From the NCBI GenBank assembly GCA_900315265.1, contig OMYN01000016.1, positions 1 to 40,769 of the forward strand: DNA of 40,769 nucleotides, written 5' to 3'. The translations under genes were made by a program, and so were the position numbers. The notes beneath the pieces were generated by a model. It ran no database searches. It saw only the letters and a list, made by a program, of their open reading frames with translations, and was not told the DNA's origin. Position 1 is the first letter of the stretch; each line of letters begins with the position of its first letter. The DNA is from an uncultured Eubacteriales bacterium. GTDB lineage: Bacteria > Bacillota > Clostridia > Lachnospirales > Bianqueaceae. Of the stretch, positions 1 to 12,128 are shown piece after piece.

Positions 1-99
1 TTACCATTACTTGATATCTGGAAAAATACCAGCAGCACTGGTAGAGCAAAAAGCGTAGAAATTTTTTTGATCTGTGTCCTTGACACGGGGTACAGTTCA
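1..99. repeat. Terminal 99-bp inverted repeat, left copy (probable IS end)
   Basis: This is a perfect reverse complement of the last 99 bases of the window. Read from its inner edge outward it begins TGAACTGTACCCCGTG, a TG-initiated tip such as IS3-family elements carry. No transposase is inside the window, so the IS assignment is inferred. Identity stops abruptly after 99 bases at each end, next to unrelated flanks, as expected when an assembler stops at a multicopy element. Confidence 0.75.
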
Positions 100-127
100 A
101 GTTCCGCCGCACCTATCGGCCCTGCGC

Positions 128-1006
128 TCAGTTTTCAATATGATTAAAATCGAAAAATTCGTGCCCGCGGCCGTAGACGCCGGTGACAGGTATGATGCAG
201 AAAAAGGCCCGGGGATCGGCTTTTTTAACGATGCCTTTCAGCTGCTGCAGCTGATGTTTGCTGATGACGCAGTAGAGCATGTTATTGGTTTTGCCGGTAT
301 AGGCGCCGTGGCTGTCCAAAACCGTAACGCCCCGGTTAAGGCCGTCCATCAGTCCCTGGGCTACCTGGTGCTGACGTTCGGTAACGATCAGGATAGCCCG
401 GCGGTGATCGATACCGTCGATCACATAAGTGTTGACATAGGTTGCTACCACCATGGTGCATACAGTCAGAACTGCCTTATCCAAGCCGTAGATGACGGCG
501 AAGATCGAAATGATGAGTATATTGAAGATCAGACCGGTAACAGCCATGTTGAAGGAAAAATACTTATAAAGCGCCTTGGCGATCATATCCGTGCCGCCGA
601 CAGAAGCACCGCTGCGGTAGATCAGACCCAGGCCGAAACCGGTCAGAACGCCTCCCAGGACGATACAGGTCAGGGGAGACAGATCCGTCGGCCAGGACAG
701 GCCGGAAAACAACTGAATAGATAAAGTAAAGATTCCCATCCCCAAAAGAGAATAGAGGGTAAATTTTTTACTGACAAAACGAAGCCCGATCAAAAACATG
801 GGGATGTTGATCAAAAGGATCATCAAAGAGGTCGGCAGGCCGAAACGGTAATGGATCAGCTGGGCGGCGCCGGCCACCCCTCCGGGCAGCAGCTTGAGAG
901 GCGTATAAAAAACGTTCATACCCAGCGAATAGATCAGGCTGCCGAGGATCAGCTCGGCCAGGATCCTGGCATTGGTACTCAGTAATTGTTTTGTTTTTGC
1001 AGTCAT
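128..1006 (-). CDS. YitT family membrane protein (DUF161/DUF2179)
   Basis: A 292-residue integral membrane protein with about six hydrophobic segments in the first 210 residues, then a soluble C-terminal domain of about 80 residues that begins near RRAILIVTERQHQVAQGL. This is the layout of the YitT/YvjA family (two DUF161 units plus DUF2179), whose role is not settled. I chose ATG at 1006 (MTAKTKQ), which has a weak GGA about 8 bases upstream and gives a normal family length. A GTG at 1066 would add 20 residues, but its AGGAG would touch the start codon. The gene is divergent from gyrB. Its stop lies 28 bases from the left terminal repeat, with no clear terminator between. Family assignment is secure; function is unknown. 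Confidence 0.85.
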   Translation of the reverse strand: MTAKTKQLLSTNARILAELILGSLIYSLGMNVFYTPLKLLPGGVAGAAQLIHYRFGLPTSLMILLINIPMFLIGLRFVSKKFTLYSLLGMGIFTLSIQLFSGLSWPTDLSPLTCIVLGGVLTGFGLGLIYRSGASVGGTDMIAKALYKYFSFNMAVTGLIFNILIISIFAVIYGLDKAVLTVCTMVVATYVNTYVIDGIDHRRAILIVTERQHQVAQGLMDGLNRGVTVLDSHGAYTGKTNNMLYCVISKHQLQQLKGIVKKADPRAFFCIIPVTGVYGRGHEFFDFNHIEN

Positions 1007-3457
<2,451 letters not shown>

Positions 3458-3471
3458 GGAGGCTCAAGAGC

Positions 3472-6054
3472 ATGGCTAAAAAAGGCAATGATAAAAATGA
3501 CGGCCAGAATGAACGTAAAAGCAGCGATCTGACCCCCGACGGCGAGATCATCGAAGAAGTCGAGCATCATGACCGGGTAGAGACCGTCAACCTGGAAAAA
3601 CTGATGCGGGAAAGCTATATCGATTACGCGATGAGCGTCATCGTGGCCCGTGCCCTTCCGGATGTAAGGGACGGCCTCAAACCGGTACAGCGCCGTATCT
3701 TGTACTCTATGAGCGAACTGGGCGTGACCCCCGACAAGCCTTACCGTAAGTCGGCCCGTATCGTGGGCGACTGCATGGGTAAATATCATCCCCACGGCGA
3801 CAGCTCCATCTACGACGCCATGGCCCGTCTGGCTCAGGATTTCAACACCCGCTATATGCTGGTCGACGGCCACGGCAACTTCGGTTCCATCGACGGAGAC
3901 AGCCCGGCGGCCATGCGTTATACCGAGGCCAGACTGTCCAAGCTGGCGCTGGAAATGGTGGCGGATATCAACAAGGACACGGTCGACTTCGGCCCCAACT
4001 TTGATGAGTCCTTAAAGGAGCCCCTGGTCCTTCCGGCCCGCTTCCCCAACCTGCTGGTCAACGGAGCCGGCGGCATCGCCGTCGGTATGGCGACCTCCAT
4101 CCCGCCCCACAACCTGGGAGAGGTCATCGATGCCCTGGTCAAGATCATCGACAACAAGGTCATGGAAAACCGCGACACCTCGATCGATGAACTGATGAAG
4201 ATCATCAAGGGCCCCGATTTTCCGACCGGAGCGACAGTCTATGCCGGCCGCGACCTGGAAAGCGCCTACCGTACCGGCAAGGGCCGCTGCATCGTCCGCG
4301 CCAACATGGAAGTAGAGGAAACGACCGGACATCGTCAGCGGATCGTTGTTTCCGAGATCCCTTACCAGGTAAACAAGGCGAAACTTGTCGAAAGGATCGC
4401 CCAGCTGGTCAAGGATAAGCGGATCGAAGGGATCTCCGACCTTCGGGATGAGTCCGACCGGTCCGGTATGCGCATCGTGATCGATCTAAGGCGCGACGCC
4501 AGCCCCAAGGTCCTGATGAATCAGCTCTACGCCATGACGCCTCTGCAGAGCAATTTCAGCATCAACATGCTGGCTCTGGTCAACGGGCAGCCCAAAGTGC
4601 TGAATTTAAAGCAGATCCTTACCTATTATCTGGATCATCAGAAGGACGTTGTGACCAGACGGACCCAGTACGATCTGAAAAAAGCCCAGGCACGGGCCCA
4701 TATCCTGGAAGGCCTGCTCAAGGCCATCGATGTCATCGACGAGATCATTACCATCATCCGCGCCTCCAGCGCGGTCCAGGAGGCTAAGGACAATTTGATG
4801 GCCCGCTTCGGCTTCAGCGATGCCCAGGCCCAGGCCATTGTCGATATGCGTCTGAAGGCCCTGACCGGTCTGGAACGCGAAAAGCTGCAGGATGAGTATG
4901 ACGATCTGGAAAGCAAGATCCAGGAATACCAGGCAATCCTGACCAACGAAAACCTGCTTTACGGCGTGATCAAGGAAGAGCTGCTGATCGTCAAGACCAA
5001 GTACGCCGATCCCCGCCGCACCTATATCACCTACGAAGACGGTGCCCTGTCTTTGGAGGATATGATGGTCAACGAGCAGTGCGTGGTCACCATGACCAAC
5101 TTCGGCTATGTAAAACGCACGTCGCTGGATATGTATAAGAGCCAGAACCGGGGCGGCAAGGGCATCAAGGGCCTTGAGACCCGGAGCGATGACTATGTCA
5201 AGAACCTGTATGTGGCTTCTACCCTGGATGATCTTCTGTTTTATACCAACATGGGCCGCGTCTATAAGCTGAAAGCCTACGACATTCCGGAGGCGGGGCG
5301 TACCGCCAAGGGAACGGCCATCGTCAACCTGCTGCAGCTTTCGGGCGAGGAGCGGGTATCGGCCGTTATCGTTGTCGGAGGGGACAGCAAGACCAAGGAT
5401 CTGGATTATCTGATCATGGCTACCCGGCGCGGTACCGTTAAGAAGACCCCGATCAGTGAGTTTTCCAATATCCGCACCAACGGGTTGATCGCGATCTCGC
5501 TGGCCGACGGCGATGAGCTGATCGATGTACGCGCTACCAACGGCAAGGACGATGTGCTGGTAGCGACCCAGAACGGCCAGATGATCCGCTTTAATGAGGA
5601 AGACGTAAGGTCCACCGGAAGAGCCAGCATGGGCGTTAAAGCCATCTCCCTGACCGAGGGCGACCAGGTCATCGGCATGCAGCTGGCTTCGGACGGCAGC
5701 GAGCTTTTGGCCGTATCGGAAGAGGGCCTGGGCAAGCGTATGGATCTTTCGGAATTCAACACCCAGCACCGGGGCGGCAAGGGAGTTTTGTATTACAAAC
5801 TTACCAAGCGTACCGGCAGGGTCGTAAGCTTCCTGATGGTCGATCCTCAGCAGGATCTGATGATCATTAACACGGCCGGAGTCATCATCCGCATCCATGT
5901 TTCCGAGATCCGCAAGACCGGCCGCATCGCTTCCGGCGTCAAGCTGATCTCCCTGGAAGAGGGAGTCAAGATCGTATCCGTCGCCGCAGTACCGGAGCTC
6001 AAAGAGGACCAGGCGGAGGAAGAGAGTACCGAAGACGCGGACCCGGAAGAATAA
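3472..6054 (+). CDS. gyrA: DNA gyrase subunit A
   Basis: Breakage-reunion subunit of gyrase, 860 residues. The catalytic tyrosine is Y150 ([10 protein letters not shown]). The quinolone-resistance region reads [12 protein letters not shown], with S111 and D115 at the positions of E. coli Ser83 and Asp87, so it looks like the sensitive form. A GyrA box, QNRGGKG (558-564), starts the C-terminal beta-pinwheel and identifies GyrA rather than ParC. There is a short charged N-terminal extension of about 30 residues and an acidic tail ([16 protein letters not shown]). The start is ATG 3472 after AAGGAGG (3457-3463). A strong terminator follows. Confidence 0.97.
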   Translation: MAKKGNDKNDGQNERKSSDLTPDGEIIEEVEHHDRVETVNLEKLMRESYIDYAMSVIVARALPDVRDGLKPVQRRILYSMSELGVTPDKPYRKSARIVGDCMGKYHPHGDSSIYDAMARLAQDFNTRYMLVDGHGNFGSIDGDSPAAMRYTEARLSKLALEMVADINKDTVDFGPNFDESLKEPLVLPARFPNLLVNGAGGIAVGMATSIPPHNLGEVIDALVKIIDNKVMENRDTSIDELMKIIKGPDFPTGATVYAGRDLESAYRTGKGRCIVRANMEVEETTGHRQRIVVSEIPYQVNKAKLVERIAQLVKDKRIEGISDLRDESDRSGMRIVIDLRRDASPKVLMNQLYAMTPLQSNFSINMLALVNGQPKVLNLKQILTYYLDHQKDVVTRRTQYDLKKAQARAHILEGLLKAIDVIDEIITIIRASSAVQEAKDNLMARFGFSDAQAQAIVDMRLKALTGLEREKLQDEYDDLESKIQEYQAILTNENLLYGVIKEELLIVKTKYADPRRTYITYEDGALSLEDMMVNEQCVVTMTNFGYVKRTSLDMYKSQNRGGKGIKGLETRSDDYVKNLYVASTLDDLLFYTNMGRVYKLKAYDIPEAGRTAKGTAIVNLLQLSGEERVSAVIVVGGDSKTKDLDYLIMATRRGTVKKTPISEFSNIRTNGLIAISLADGDELIDVRATNGKDDVLVATQNGQMIRFNEEDVRSTGRASMGVKAISLTEGDQVIGMQLASDGSELLAVSEEGLGKRMDLSEFNTQHRGGKGVLYYKLTKRTGRVVSFLMVDPQQDLMIINTAGVIIRIHVSEIRKTGRIASGVKLISLEEGVKIVSVAAVPELKEDQAEEESTEDADPEE

Positions 6055-6098
6055 CGGAAAAGCACGTTTCTAGAAAATCGAATATTTCCGATCGGACG

Positions 6099-6160
6099 AC
6101 AGGACCGTTTGCTCCCTGGCTGCTTTAGGCAGGCAGGGAAGAGACGATCCTGTTTTTTCT
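6099..6160 (+). terminator. Rho-independent terminator after gyrA
   Basis: A long hairpin: outer arms ACAGGA (6099) and TCCTGT (ending about 6152), with an inner GC-rich stem formed by GCTCCCTGGCTGC and GGCAGGCAGGGA. It is followed directly by TTTTTT. It sits 45 bases after the gyrA stop and ends the gyrBA unit. Confidence 0.85.
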
Positions 6161-6211
6161 TCCAAGGCCCGGGCATTTTGCAGATTCTCTTCTGGAAGCC
6201 GGGGCCTCGTG

Positions 6212-6220
6212 TGTTATAAT
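6212..6220 (+). promoter_or_regulatory. Probable extended -10 promoter for the moxR operon
   Basis: TGT followed by TATAAT (6215-6220) forms an extended -10 element about 46 bases before the moxR start and just after the gyrA terminator. No convincing -35 box is present. The call rests on the -10 match and position. Confidence 0.5.
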
Positions 6221-6266
6221 AGATATTATCTTTCATTTAAAAACCTAGGGACGGAAAGGAACGAGC

Positions 6267-7235
6267 ATGGATATTCAAGAGGTCAGCCGACTGTCCGGCA
6301 CCATCAAAGCCAATATCGAAACCAACATTGTAGGCAAATCCGACCTGATCGACCTGGTCCTGGCAGCCCTTCTGGCTAAGGGACACGTTCTTCTGGAAGA
6401 TGTTCCCGGTACCGGGAAAACGGTCCTGGCCAAATCCCTGGCCGGTTCCATCGAGATGGATTTCAAACGCATCCAGTTTACCCCCGACCTTCTGCCTTCC
6501 GATCTAATCGGTATCAATTACTATAATCAAAAAGAGGGCGAATTCGTCTTCCGGAAAGGCGCTTTATTTACCAATGTTCTTCTGGCGGACGAGATCAACC
6601 GGGCGACTCCCCGGACCCAGTCGGCCCTTTTGGAAGCCATGGAGGAAAAGCAGATCACGGTAGACGGCAAGACCTATACCCTGCAGGCTCCTTTCTTTGT
6701 CATTGCTACTCAGAACCCCGTCGAAACACAAGGCACCTTCCCTCTGCCGGAAGCCCAGCTGGACCGTTTCCTGGTACAGCTGTCCATGGGCTATACCGAT
6801 AAAGAAGAAATGCTGACCATCTTAAGCCGCTTTTCTTCCGGCCGCCAGCCCGGGAAAGTAAGCCCTGTCGTCACCCGCCAGCAGCTTTTGGATATGCAGG
6901 AGGCGGTCGAGACGGTGCGTGTTCACCCCGATGTGGCCGCTTATTCGGTGGATCTGGTGGAAAAAACCAGGCATCTTGACCAGGTAGTCCTGGGAGTTTC
7001 GCCACGAGGTAACCTGGCTTTGATCCGGGCGGCCAAGGCTCTGGCGGCCGTCAAGGGCAGAGACTACGTCATCCCGGACGATATCAAAGCCCTGGCCCTG
7101 CCGGTCCTGGGCCACCGCATGATCCTTAGGGGCAGCCAGCGCCAGCGCTCGTCTCAGATCGAGGAACTGATCAGCGGCATCCTTGAAGAAACTCCGGTGC
7201 CCACGGAAGATTGGAAGAAACAGAAGGAGGAATGA
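6267..7235 (+). CDS. MoxR family AAA+ ATPase
   Basis: A 322-residue MoxR-type ATPase, a chaperone-like AAA+ protein usually paired with DUF58/VWA proteins. Walker A is EDVPGTGKT (K51), Walker B is VLLADEINR (D108, E109), and the family motif ATQNPVETQGTFPLPEAQLDRF is present, as is a C-terminal lid (GVSPRGNLALIRAAKALAAVKGRDYV). The start is ATG 6267 after GGAAAGGA. The next gene begins 3 bp after the stop, so the two are translationally coupled. The product is expected to remodel or activate a partner encoded in this operon; the exact target is unknown. Confidence 0.95.
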   Translation: MDIQEVSRLSGTIKANIETNIVGKSDLIDLVLAALLAKGHVLLEDVPGTGKTVLAKSLAGSIEMDFKRIQFTPDLLPSDLIGINYYNQKEGEFVFRKGALFTNVLLADEINRATPRTQSALLEAMEEKQITVDGKTYTLQAPFFVIATQNPVETQGTFPLPEAQLDRFLVQLSMGYTDKEEMLTILSRFSSGRQPGKVSPVVTRQQLLDMQEAVETVRVHPDVAAYSVDLVEKTRHLDQVVLGVSPRGNLALIRAAKALAAVKGRDYVIPDDIKALALPVLGHRMILRGSQRQRSSQIEELISGILEETPVPTEDWKKQKEE

Positions 7236-7238
7236 CAC

Positions 7239-8360
7239 ATGCCGGTCATTGTCATTCTGATCGTCGTCGGTCTTTTCTTCTGGATACAGCTTTGGGTCTA
7301 TAAAAAGAACTGGAGCCGGCACCTGACGGCATCGGTCGATTTTAAAGACCATTATCTGTATGAGGGAGCCGGGACCCAGGTCACTGAGACCCTTAGCAAC
7401 CGAAAGTTCCTGCCCCTGCCCTGGGTCCAGGTAAAGTTCGAGATCTTCCGGAACGGAGCTACCTGCAATCTTTTTAAAAGCGATGTCTACAATATCCTGT
7501 TCCAGCAGAAGATCACCCGCCAGAGCAGGCAGACCTTTGCCAAACGCGGGGTCTACACCGTATCTTCCATGGATCTGATCAGCTACGACCTTTTTATCAG
7601 CACCAAGTTTGTCAGACATATACCCGCCCGGGCCGTCATTACTGTTTATCCCAAACCCGTGGACCGTGATCTGGTAGAGATCCTTTACCGCAGGCTGATG
7701 GGGACTTTGACGACACGCCGCTATACCCTGGAAGATCCTTTTATATTCAAAGGCATCCGGGAGTACCGCGACGGGGACAGTTTCCGCGATATCAACTTTG
7801 CCGCCAGCGCCAAAAACATGGTGGGCAGCGGGGGAGAGTGGCTGGTCAACACCCACGAATACACCGTGGATCAGAGCGTGCACATCCTGCTTCTGACCGA
7901 TAAGGCGACCGATTATTTTGATGAAAACGAGTACGAGTCGGCCCTCAGGCTGGCCGCTTCTTTTACGACCATGCTGGAAGAGGACCAGATCCCGGTATCT
8001 TTTGATACCAACGGCCTGGACAGCCTGGAGGGGACCCAGCCCGGTGCGGCGGCCGGTGCCAGTCCTCAGCACATTAATTCGGTGCTGGACCTTCTGGCCC
8101 GCCTGGACGTGACTAAGACCGGGGATGCCGGCCCGGGAAAGATCAAAGACCTGACCGGCAGCCGCCTGGAAGACCAGTATTTTCTGATCATTGCGCCGGA
8201 CCACTCAAAAGACATGCTGGAGGCTTATCAGCAGCTGCGTCAGTATACCGACGCCTGCCTGTACCTGTCACCCATCTCCTACCGGGCCCTGTACGGAGCG
8301 GAGGATAAGGAAAAAAATCTCCCCGATACGGTCGACGATTTCTACTACTTTGAAGTGTGA
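7239..8360 (+). CDS. DUF58 domain-containing protein
   Basis: A 373-residue protein with one N-terminal membrane segment (residues 1-16, VIVILIVVGLFFWIQLWV) followed by a soluble region. It carries the DUF58 signature around residues 165-180 (FKGIREYRDGDSFRDINFAASAK, compare GxxREYxxGDxxRxInW), then a VWA-like region starting at VHILLLTDKATDYFDENEYESAL. DUF58 proteins sit beside MoxR and membrane transglutaminase/DUF4129 proteins in many bacteria, where a cell-envelope role is suspected. SD AAGGAGG is 9 bases before ATG 7239. The next gene starts 14 bases downstream. Confidence 0.9.
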   Translation: MPVIVILIVVGLFFWIQLWVYKKNWSRHLTASVDFKDHYLYEGAGTQVTETLSNRKFLPLPWVQVKFEIFRNGATCNLFKSDVYNILFQQKITRQSRQTFAKRGVYTVSSMDLISYDLFISTKFVRHIPARAVITVYPKPVDRDLVEILYRRLMGTLTTRRYTLEDPFIFKGIREYRDGDSFRDINFAASAKNMVGSGGEWLVNTHEYTVDQSVHILLLTDKATDYFDENEYESALRLAASFTTMLEEDQIPVSFDTNGLDSLEGTQPGAAAGASPQHINSVLDLLARLDVTKTGDAGPGKIKDLTGSRLEDQYFLIIAPDHSKDMLEAYQQLRQYTDACLYLSPISYRALYGAEDKEKNLPDTVDDFYYFEV

Positions 8361-8374
8361 AAGGAGGAAGAGCT

Positions 8375-9628
8375 ATGCCCGATCCCGTTTCTCCCTATAA
8401 GATCGATCACCAAGATATGGCACCGGACCCGGAGTATTACAAACACCCCAAGTGGTCCATCAGCCTGGAATGCTGGAAGGTCTTCCTTCTTTTTGCCAGC
8501 TTTTCCTTCCCCATGCTGTATGCGGCCTACGATCAGGGGGGCTGGGGCCAGGTCTGGTTCCCGGCCCTGATGCTGTTCTTTCCCATCCTTTCGACCTTTC
8601 TGAGGCGTAAACTCAGGATGCTGGTCCCCTTTATCCTGGTCCACGCCGGGTTCGGGGCCTATGTCTATCTGCTTTCGCCCAATGATCTGATGAGCCTTTT
8701 CGGCTACATTTTCGTCATCATGCTGTTTGTATACGGCATGTACAGGCACATGACCCACGAAGAAGAAAGGGATATGAGCTACGCGACTTTGTACCTGGCC
8801 ATAGGAATGATGCTGCTGACCTACCTGGCCTGCACCATCCGCGGGCACGAGGAGTACCAGACGGCCCTTCTGGCCCAGGGGCTTGTCTACAGTCTTTTGT
8901 TTTTATCCTATCAGCACCGTACCTCCATCAGCCGCACCCTGTCGGTCATGGACAGCCGCGACAATTTTTCCACCAAAAGGACCATCCGTTTTAATAAGGT
9001 CGTATTCCTTGCCTATATGGGGCTTTTGGCGCTGGCCTTTGCTCTTTTGTATGCGCTGGGATTGTCCAAGTGGCTGACTCTGGGCGGACAGTATCTGATG
9101 CTGGGGATCCGGCGCCTGGTCCGCTTTCTGACCAAGACCGAGCCGGCCCCGGGCGTTAAAGAAGAAGAGGCCGCAGCCGAAAGCAATATCCAGGAAGAAG
9201 CGTCCCAGATGCTGGTGCCGGCGGGCAAGACCGCCAGAGGCTGGGTCGTAGCCCAGAGGATCCTGGTCGTCGTTTTCGTTGTCGTGGTCGTTCTTTTACT
9301 GATTTACGTCCTGGTCCGCACCTTCCAGCGCTTTCACAAGACCTACGGATACAGCGAGAAAAATTACACAGAAAACAAGACTTTTTATACCCGCGAGAAA
9401 ACGGTGCGCAGGCGCCGCACCCTTAGGGAGATGCTGGATCTGGGCCCTGAGGATAAGATCCGGAAAGCCTACTATAATACGGTCAAACATAAGATCGACA
9501 AGACCGTTCTCAGAAGCGATACCCCAAGCCAGGCAGCTGGTAAGGAGCCGGAGATAGCCCCGCTGGTGGACCGGTATGATCAGGTCCGCTATGACCCGGC
9601 CTATGGGAAGGAGCCGTCATGGCACTGA
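8375..9628 (+). CDS. DUF4129-like membrane protein of the MoxR-DUF58 operon
   Basis: A 417-residue protein with a block of about six hydrophobic segments (roughly residues 25-235), an acidic linker (EEEAAAESNIQEEA), one more membrane helix (VLVVVFVVVVVLLLIYVLV) and a basic cytoplasmic tail. The tail resembles DUF4129 (KIRKAYYNTVKHK, SDTPSQAAG, VRYDPAYG). In many operons this slot is filled by a membrane transglutaminase; I see no transglutaminase triad here, so only the frame and tail are kept. The start is ATG 8375 with AAAGGAGGAAG upstream; an in-frame GTG at 8357 would overlap the previous gene and hide the ribosome site. It overlaps the next gene by 10 bp. Confidence 0.75.
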   Translation: MPDPVSPYKIDHQDMAPDPEYYKHPKWSISLECWKVFLLFASFSFPMLYAAYDQGGWGQVWFPALMLFFPILSTFLRRKLRMLVPFILVHAGFGAYVYLLSPNDLMSLFGYIFVIMLFVYGMYRHMTHEEERDMSYATLYLAIGMMLLTYLACTIRGHEEYQTALLAQGLVYSLLFLSYQHRTSISRTLSVMDSRDNFSTKRTIRFNKVVFLAYMGLLALAFALLYALGLSKWLTLGGQYLMLGIRRLVRFLTKTEPAPGVKEEEAAAESNIQEEASQMLVPAGKTARGWVVAQRILVVVFVVVVVLLLIYVLVRTFQRFHKTYGYSEKNYTENKTFYTREKTVRRRRTLREMLDLGPEDKIRKAYYNTVKHKIDKTVLRSDTPSQAAGKEPEIAPLVDRYDQVRYDPAYGKEPSWH

Positions 9629-10344
9629 TACAAATGAGTTTTATGGCAGGAAGCCTCTCGCGGTATACGGATCTTTCGGTCTATCTTCCCCTGGATCCTC
9701 AGGCGGGGATGGACCGGGCTCCGCGGCCCCGCTTCAGGACTCTCTACCTCTTGCACGGCTATGGGGGTTCGGATATGGACTGGGTGGTCAACAGCCGCCT
9801 GGTGCCCCTGGCCCGGCGGTACGGCCTGGCCGTAGTCATGCCGGAGGGGGACAACAGTTTTTATCTGGATTTCCCCGAACGGACCGAAAATTATCATACT
9901 TTTATCAGCCGCGAACTGGTAGATTTTACCCGCAAGGTATTCCCCTTATCCGATAAAAGGGAGGATACCTTCATCGGCGGCCTGTCTATGGGCGGCGGAG
10001 CGGCGGTCAGGGCCTGTTTCGAGGACGGGGACGTTTTTTCAAAGGCGGCCGCCCTGTCCCCGGGCCTGATGCTCGGAGAAGAGACAAAGCGCCTGGGCCA
10101 TAACAGTGATCTGTATGAGCTTTATCTTCAGGCAAAGGAAAATAAAAAGGAGATCAGTCAGCTTATGATCACCATAGGCGACAGGGATCCTCAGCTGTGG
10201 ATGAGCCGCCAGTTCCACGCTTTTCTGGTAAAAGAAGGGATGGACCACCGCTATGAGGAGGGTCCCGGCGCTCATGACTGGGATTTCTGGGACGGACACC
10301 TGGAAGAGGTACTGGCCTGGCTGACCCAAGGAGGTGTTTCGTAA
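9619..10344 (+). CDS. Alpha/beta-hydrolase esterase (EstA/esterase D-like), copy 1
   Basis: A 241-residue soluble esterase of the family containing tributyrin esterase EstA and S-formylglutathione hydrolase. The nucleophile elbow is GGLSMGGG (S123), the oxyanion region is LLHGYGGSDMDW, a likely acid lies in ITIGDRDPQL (D188 or D190), and the histidine is in GAHDWDFWD (H219). No signal peptide is seen, so it is cytoplasmic. ATG 9619 overlaps the end of the previous gene. It is a paralogue of the next gene. The natural substrate is unknown; small acyl or acetyl esters, perhaps on sugars, fit the neighbouring sugar genes. Confidence 0.88.
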   Translation: MALIQMSFMAGSLSRYTDLSVYLPLDPQAGMDRAPRPRFRTLYLLHGYGGSDMDWVVNSRLVPLARRYGLAVVMPEGDNSFYLDFPERTENYHTFISRELVDFTRKVFPLSDKREDTFIGGLSMGGGAAVRACFEDGDVFSKAAALSPGLMLGEETKRLGHNSDLYELYLQAKENKKEISQLMITIGDRDPQLWMSRQFHAFLVKEGMDHRYEEGPGAHDWDFWDGHLEEVLAWLTQGGVS

Positions 10345-11153
10345 TGGCCGTTATGAAGATCGATAGCTTCAGCGCTGCCATGGGACGCAATATCTCCTTT
10401 CTGGCGGCGGGGCCCCTGGAGAGCCTGAAGGCGGGTCAGAAAATGAGAGCCTTGTATCTGCTGCACGGGGTCACCGGCGCAGCCAGCAACTGGTTCTCGC
10501 TGACGGCAGCCTCGCGCAAGGCCATTGAGGCCAACAGTCACAGGGCTGCCGGCAAAGATCCGGTATGCCTGATCAGTTTGAGCGGCGGCAACGGCTTTTA
10601 TCATCCCGTCCCGGACAAGAGGGACGGGGCCTGGAGGCCGGGAGCCGACCATAAACATGACTATCAGGCCTTTATCGGTCAGGAGATCGTCAGCCTGACC
10701 CGCAAGATGCTGCCTATATCGGACAAAAGGGAGGATACCGGCATCCTGGGCCTTTCCATGGGAGGATACGGGGCCTTAAGGACCGGGCTCTTGTACCGGC
10801 AGACCTTTGGTTTTGCCGCGGGCTTAAGCTGTGCTCTTTTGACCCGCATCCCCACAGAGGACGAAGGGGCTTTCTGGCTGCGGCCGGATTTTGAAAAAGT
10901 CATTTTCGGCCCGGATGGTCCTTCTTTGGAGGATGATGTGGAGGATCTGGCCATTTCTTTGGCTAAGGAAGGACAGACCCTGCCCCGCCTGATGGTGGCC
11001 TGCGGCACCGAGGACAGTCTGCTGGCCTATAACCGGCAGTTGGATCAGGATTGGAAGAAGGCCGGCATCGAGCATGACTATCTGGAGCATCCCGGAGCTC
11101 ACGAGTGGGCTTTCTGGGAATGGGGCTTGGAAAAAGCGCTGGAAAGGTTCTGA
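10344..11153 (+). CDS. Alpha/beta-hydrolase esterase (EstA/esterase D-like), copy 2
   Basis: A 269-residue paralogue of the preceding esterase, overlapping its stop by one base (TAATG). The nucleophile is S138 (LGLSMGGYGAL), the oxyanion motif is LLHGVTGAASNW, the acid is in ACGTEDSLL, and the histidine is in GAHEWAFWEWG. The C-terminal block is closely similar to that of the broken esterase at 29731-30098 in the inserted element. It is probably cytoplasmic. A tandem duplication with divergence is the simplest explanation for the pair; differing acyl specificities are possible. Confidence 0.88.
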   Translation: MAVMKIDSFSAAMGRNISFLAAGPLESLKAGQKMRALYLLHGVTGAASNWFSLTAASRKAIEANSHRAAGKDPVCLISLSGGNGFYHPVPDKRDGAWRPGADHKHDYQAFIGQEIVSLTRKMLPISDKREDTGILGLSMGGYGALRTGLLYRQTFGFAAGLSCALLTRIPTEDEGAFWLRPDFEKVIFGPDGPSLEDDVEDLAISLAKEGQTLPRLMVACGTEDSLLAYNRQLDQDWKKAGIEHDYLEHPGAHEWAFWEWGLEKALERF

Positions 11154-11154
11154 T

Positions 11155-11994
11155 ATGGGAAAATTTGACGGGATCTTATTATGCACCGACTGCGACGGTA
11201 CCTTGACTCACGGGGATCTGGAAGTATGCCCGGAGGATGTAGAGGCCATCCGTTATTTTCAGAAGGAAGGCGGCCTTTTTACCTTTGCGACGGGGCGCTT
11301 TCCCAAGCATGTCCGCAATTTTTCGCATCTTTTCGATCTGAGCGTCCCGGCGGTCATGGCTAACGGCACCACCTTGTACGATGCGTCTAAAGACCGGGTG
11401 GTGGGGGAAGTGGTCTTAGACCCTAAGCCCCGGCAGCCTCTTTTCTATGCCAAAGAGCAGGGCCTGTCCCATATGATCTTTATCGAGCACCGTACCTATT
11501 CGGTCATATGGACGGACCTTAATGATCCAAATACACAAAAAGAGCTGCAAAAGACACTCCATGTGGAAAGGCTGGAGGAGTTTTTCGATGACCGTGAGCC
11601 CGATCGTTTTCCCGAGCCGTGGCATAAAACGGACCTGGTTTTTGACACGCCCGAGCAGAATCTGGAGGTCCAGAAAACACTTAAGGAGCGCTTCCCCGGC
11701 TGGCGCTATGAACGCAGCTGGCCGACCGGGCTGGAGATACTGCCTCCGGAAGGAGGCAAAGGAAACGGAGTAAAACGGCTCAAAAAGATGCTGGGCTCCA
11801 AAGTCAGACTGACGGTCTGCGTGGGCGACTTTGAAAACGATGTGTCCATGCTTAAGGAAGCCGATATCGGTTATGCCGTCGGCAACGCCGACCCCGTAAC
11901 AAAGAAGGCCGCGGACAAGATCACGGTGGATTGTCTGCATGGTCCCATGTCCCATATCATCCGGGATCTGGAAGAGGCAAAATACCGGGTCTGA
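11155..11994 (+). CDS. Cof-type HAD-IIB family phosphatase
   Basis: A 279-residue HAD-superfamily hydrolase. The catalytic aspartates are in TDCDGTL (D12 nucleophile, D14), and the C-terminal motif VGDFENDVSMLKEADIGYAVGNA is typical of the IIB/Cof group, which dephosphorylates sugar phosphates and cofactors. The central cap region (about 85-190) is of the IIB type. The start is ATG 11155, one base after the esterase stop, with GGAAAGG about 8 bases upstream; a longer in-frame reading into the esterase is not credible. It is the last gene of the moxR-esterase operon. The substrate cannot be told from sequence. Confidence 0.88.
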   Translation: MGKFDGILLCTDCDGTLTHGDLEVCPEDVEAIRYFQKEGGLFTFATGRFPKHVRNFSHLFDLSVPAVMANGTTLYDASKDRVVGEVVLDPKPRQPLFYAKEQGLSHMIFIEHRTYSVIWTDLNDPNTQKELQKTLHVERLEEFFDDREPDRFPEPWHKTDLVFDTPEQNLEVQKTLKERFPGWRYERSWPTGLEILPPEGGKGNGVKRLKKMLGSKVRLTVCVGDFENDVSMLKEADIGYAVGNADPVTKKAADKITVDCLHGPMSHIIRDLEEAKYRV

Positions 11995-12006
11995 AGCGGT
12001 ATTTTG

Positions 12007-12035
12007 TTGACGAAGCGGGCTGAAAAAGGTATCAT
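12007..12035 (+). promoter_or_regulatory. Sigma-70-type promoter for nagA-nagB
   Basis: TTGACG (12007-12012), a 17-bp spacer, then TATCAT (12030-12035). It lies 94 bases before the nagA start and after the stop of the HAD gene, with no other gene between. Confidence 0.65.
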
Positions 12036-12128
12036 TTAGAATAGTAAGAAAGAGCAGGTCCGCCTTCTTTGCAGGCGAAAAGGCGGAGTCAGGATAGAGA
12101 AAAAGCCTGTGGAAATGGAGAGATGATC

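Noticed and set aside
3781..3850. Possible quinolone-resistance change in gyrA
   Set aside because: S111 and D115 match the sensitive residues Ser83 and Asp87.
4606..5898. Long open frame on the minus strand opposite gyrA (430 codons)
   Set aside because: It lies fully inside gyrA, has no ribosome site or known motif, and arises from the GC-rich codon pattern of the real gene.
9619..11153. Assignment of the two esterases as S-formylglutathione hydrolases
   Set aside because: Only fold and nucleophile motifs match; no formaldehyde or glutathione gene is nearby.
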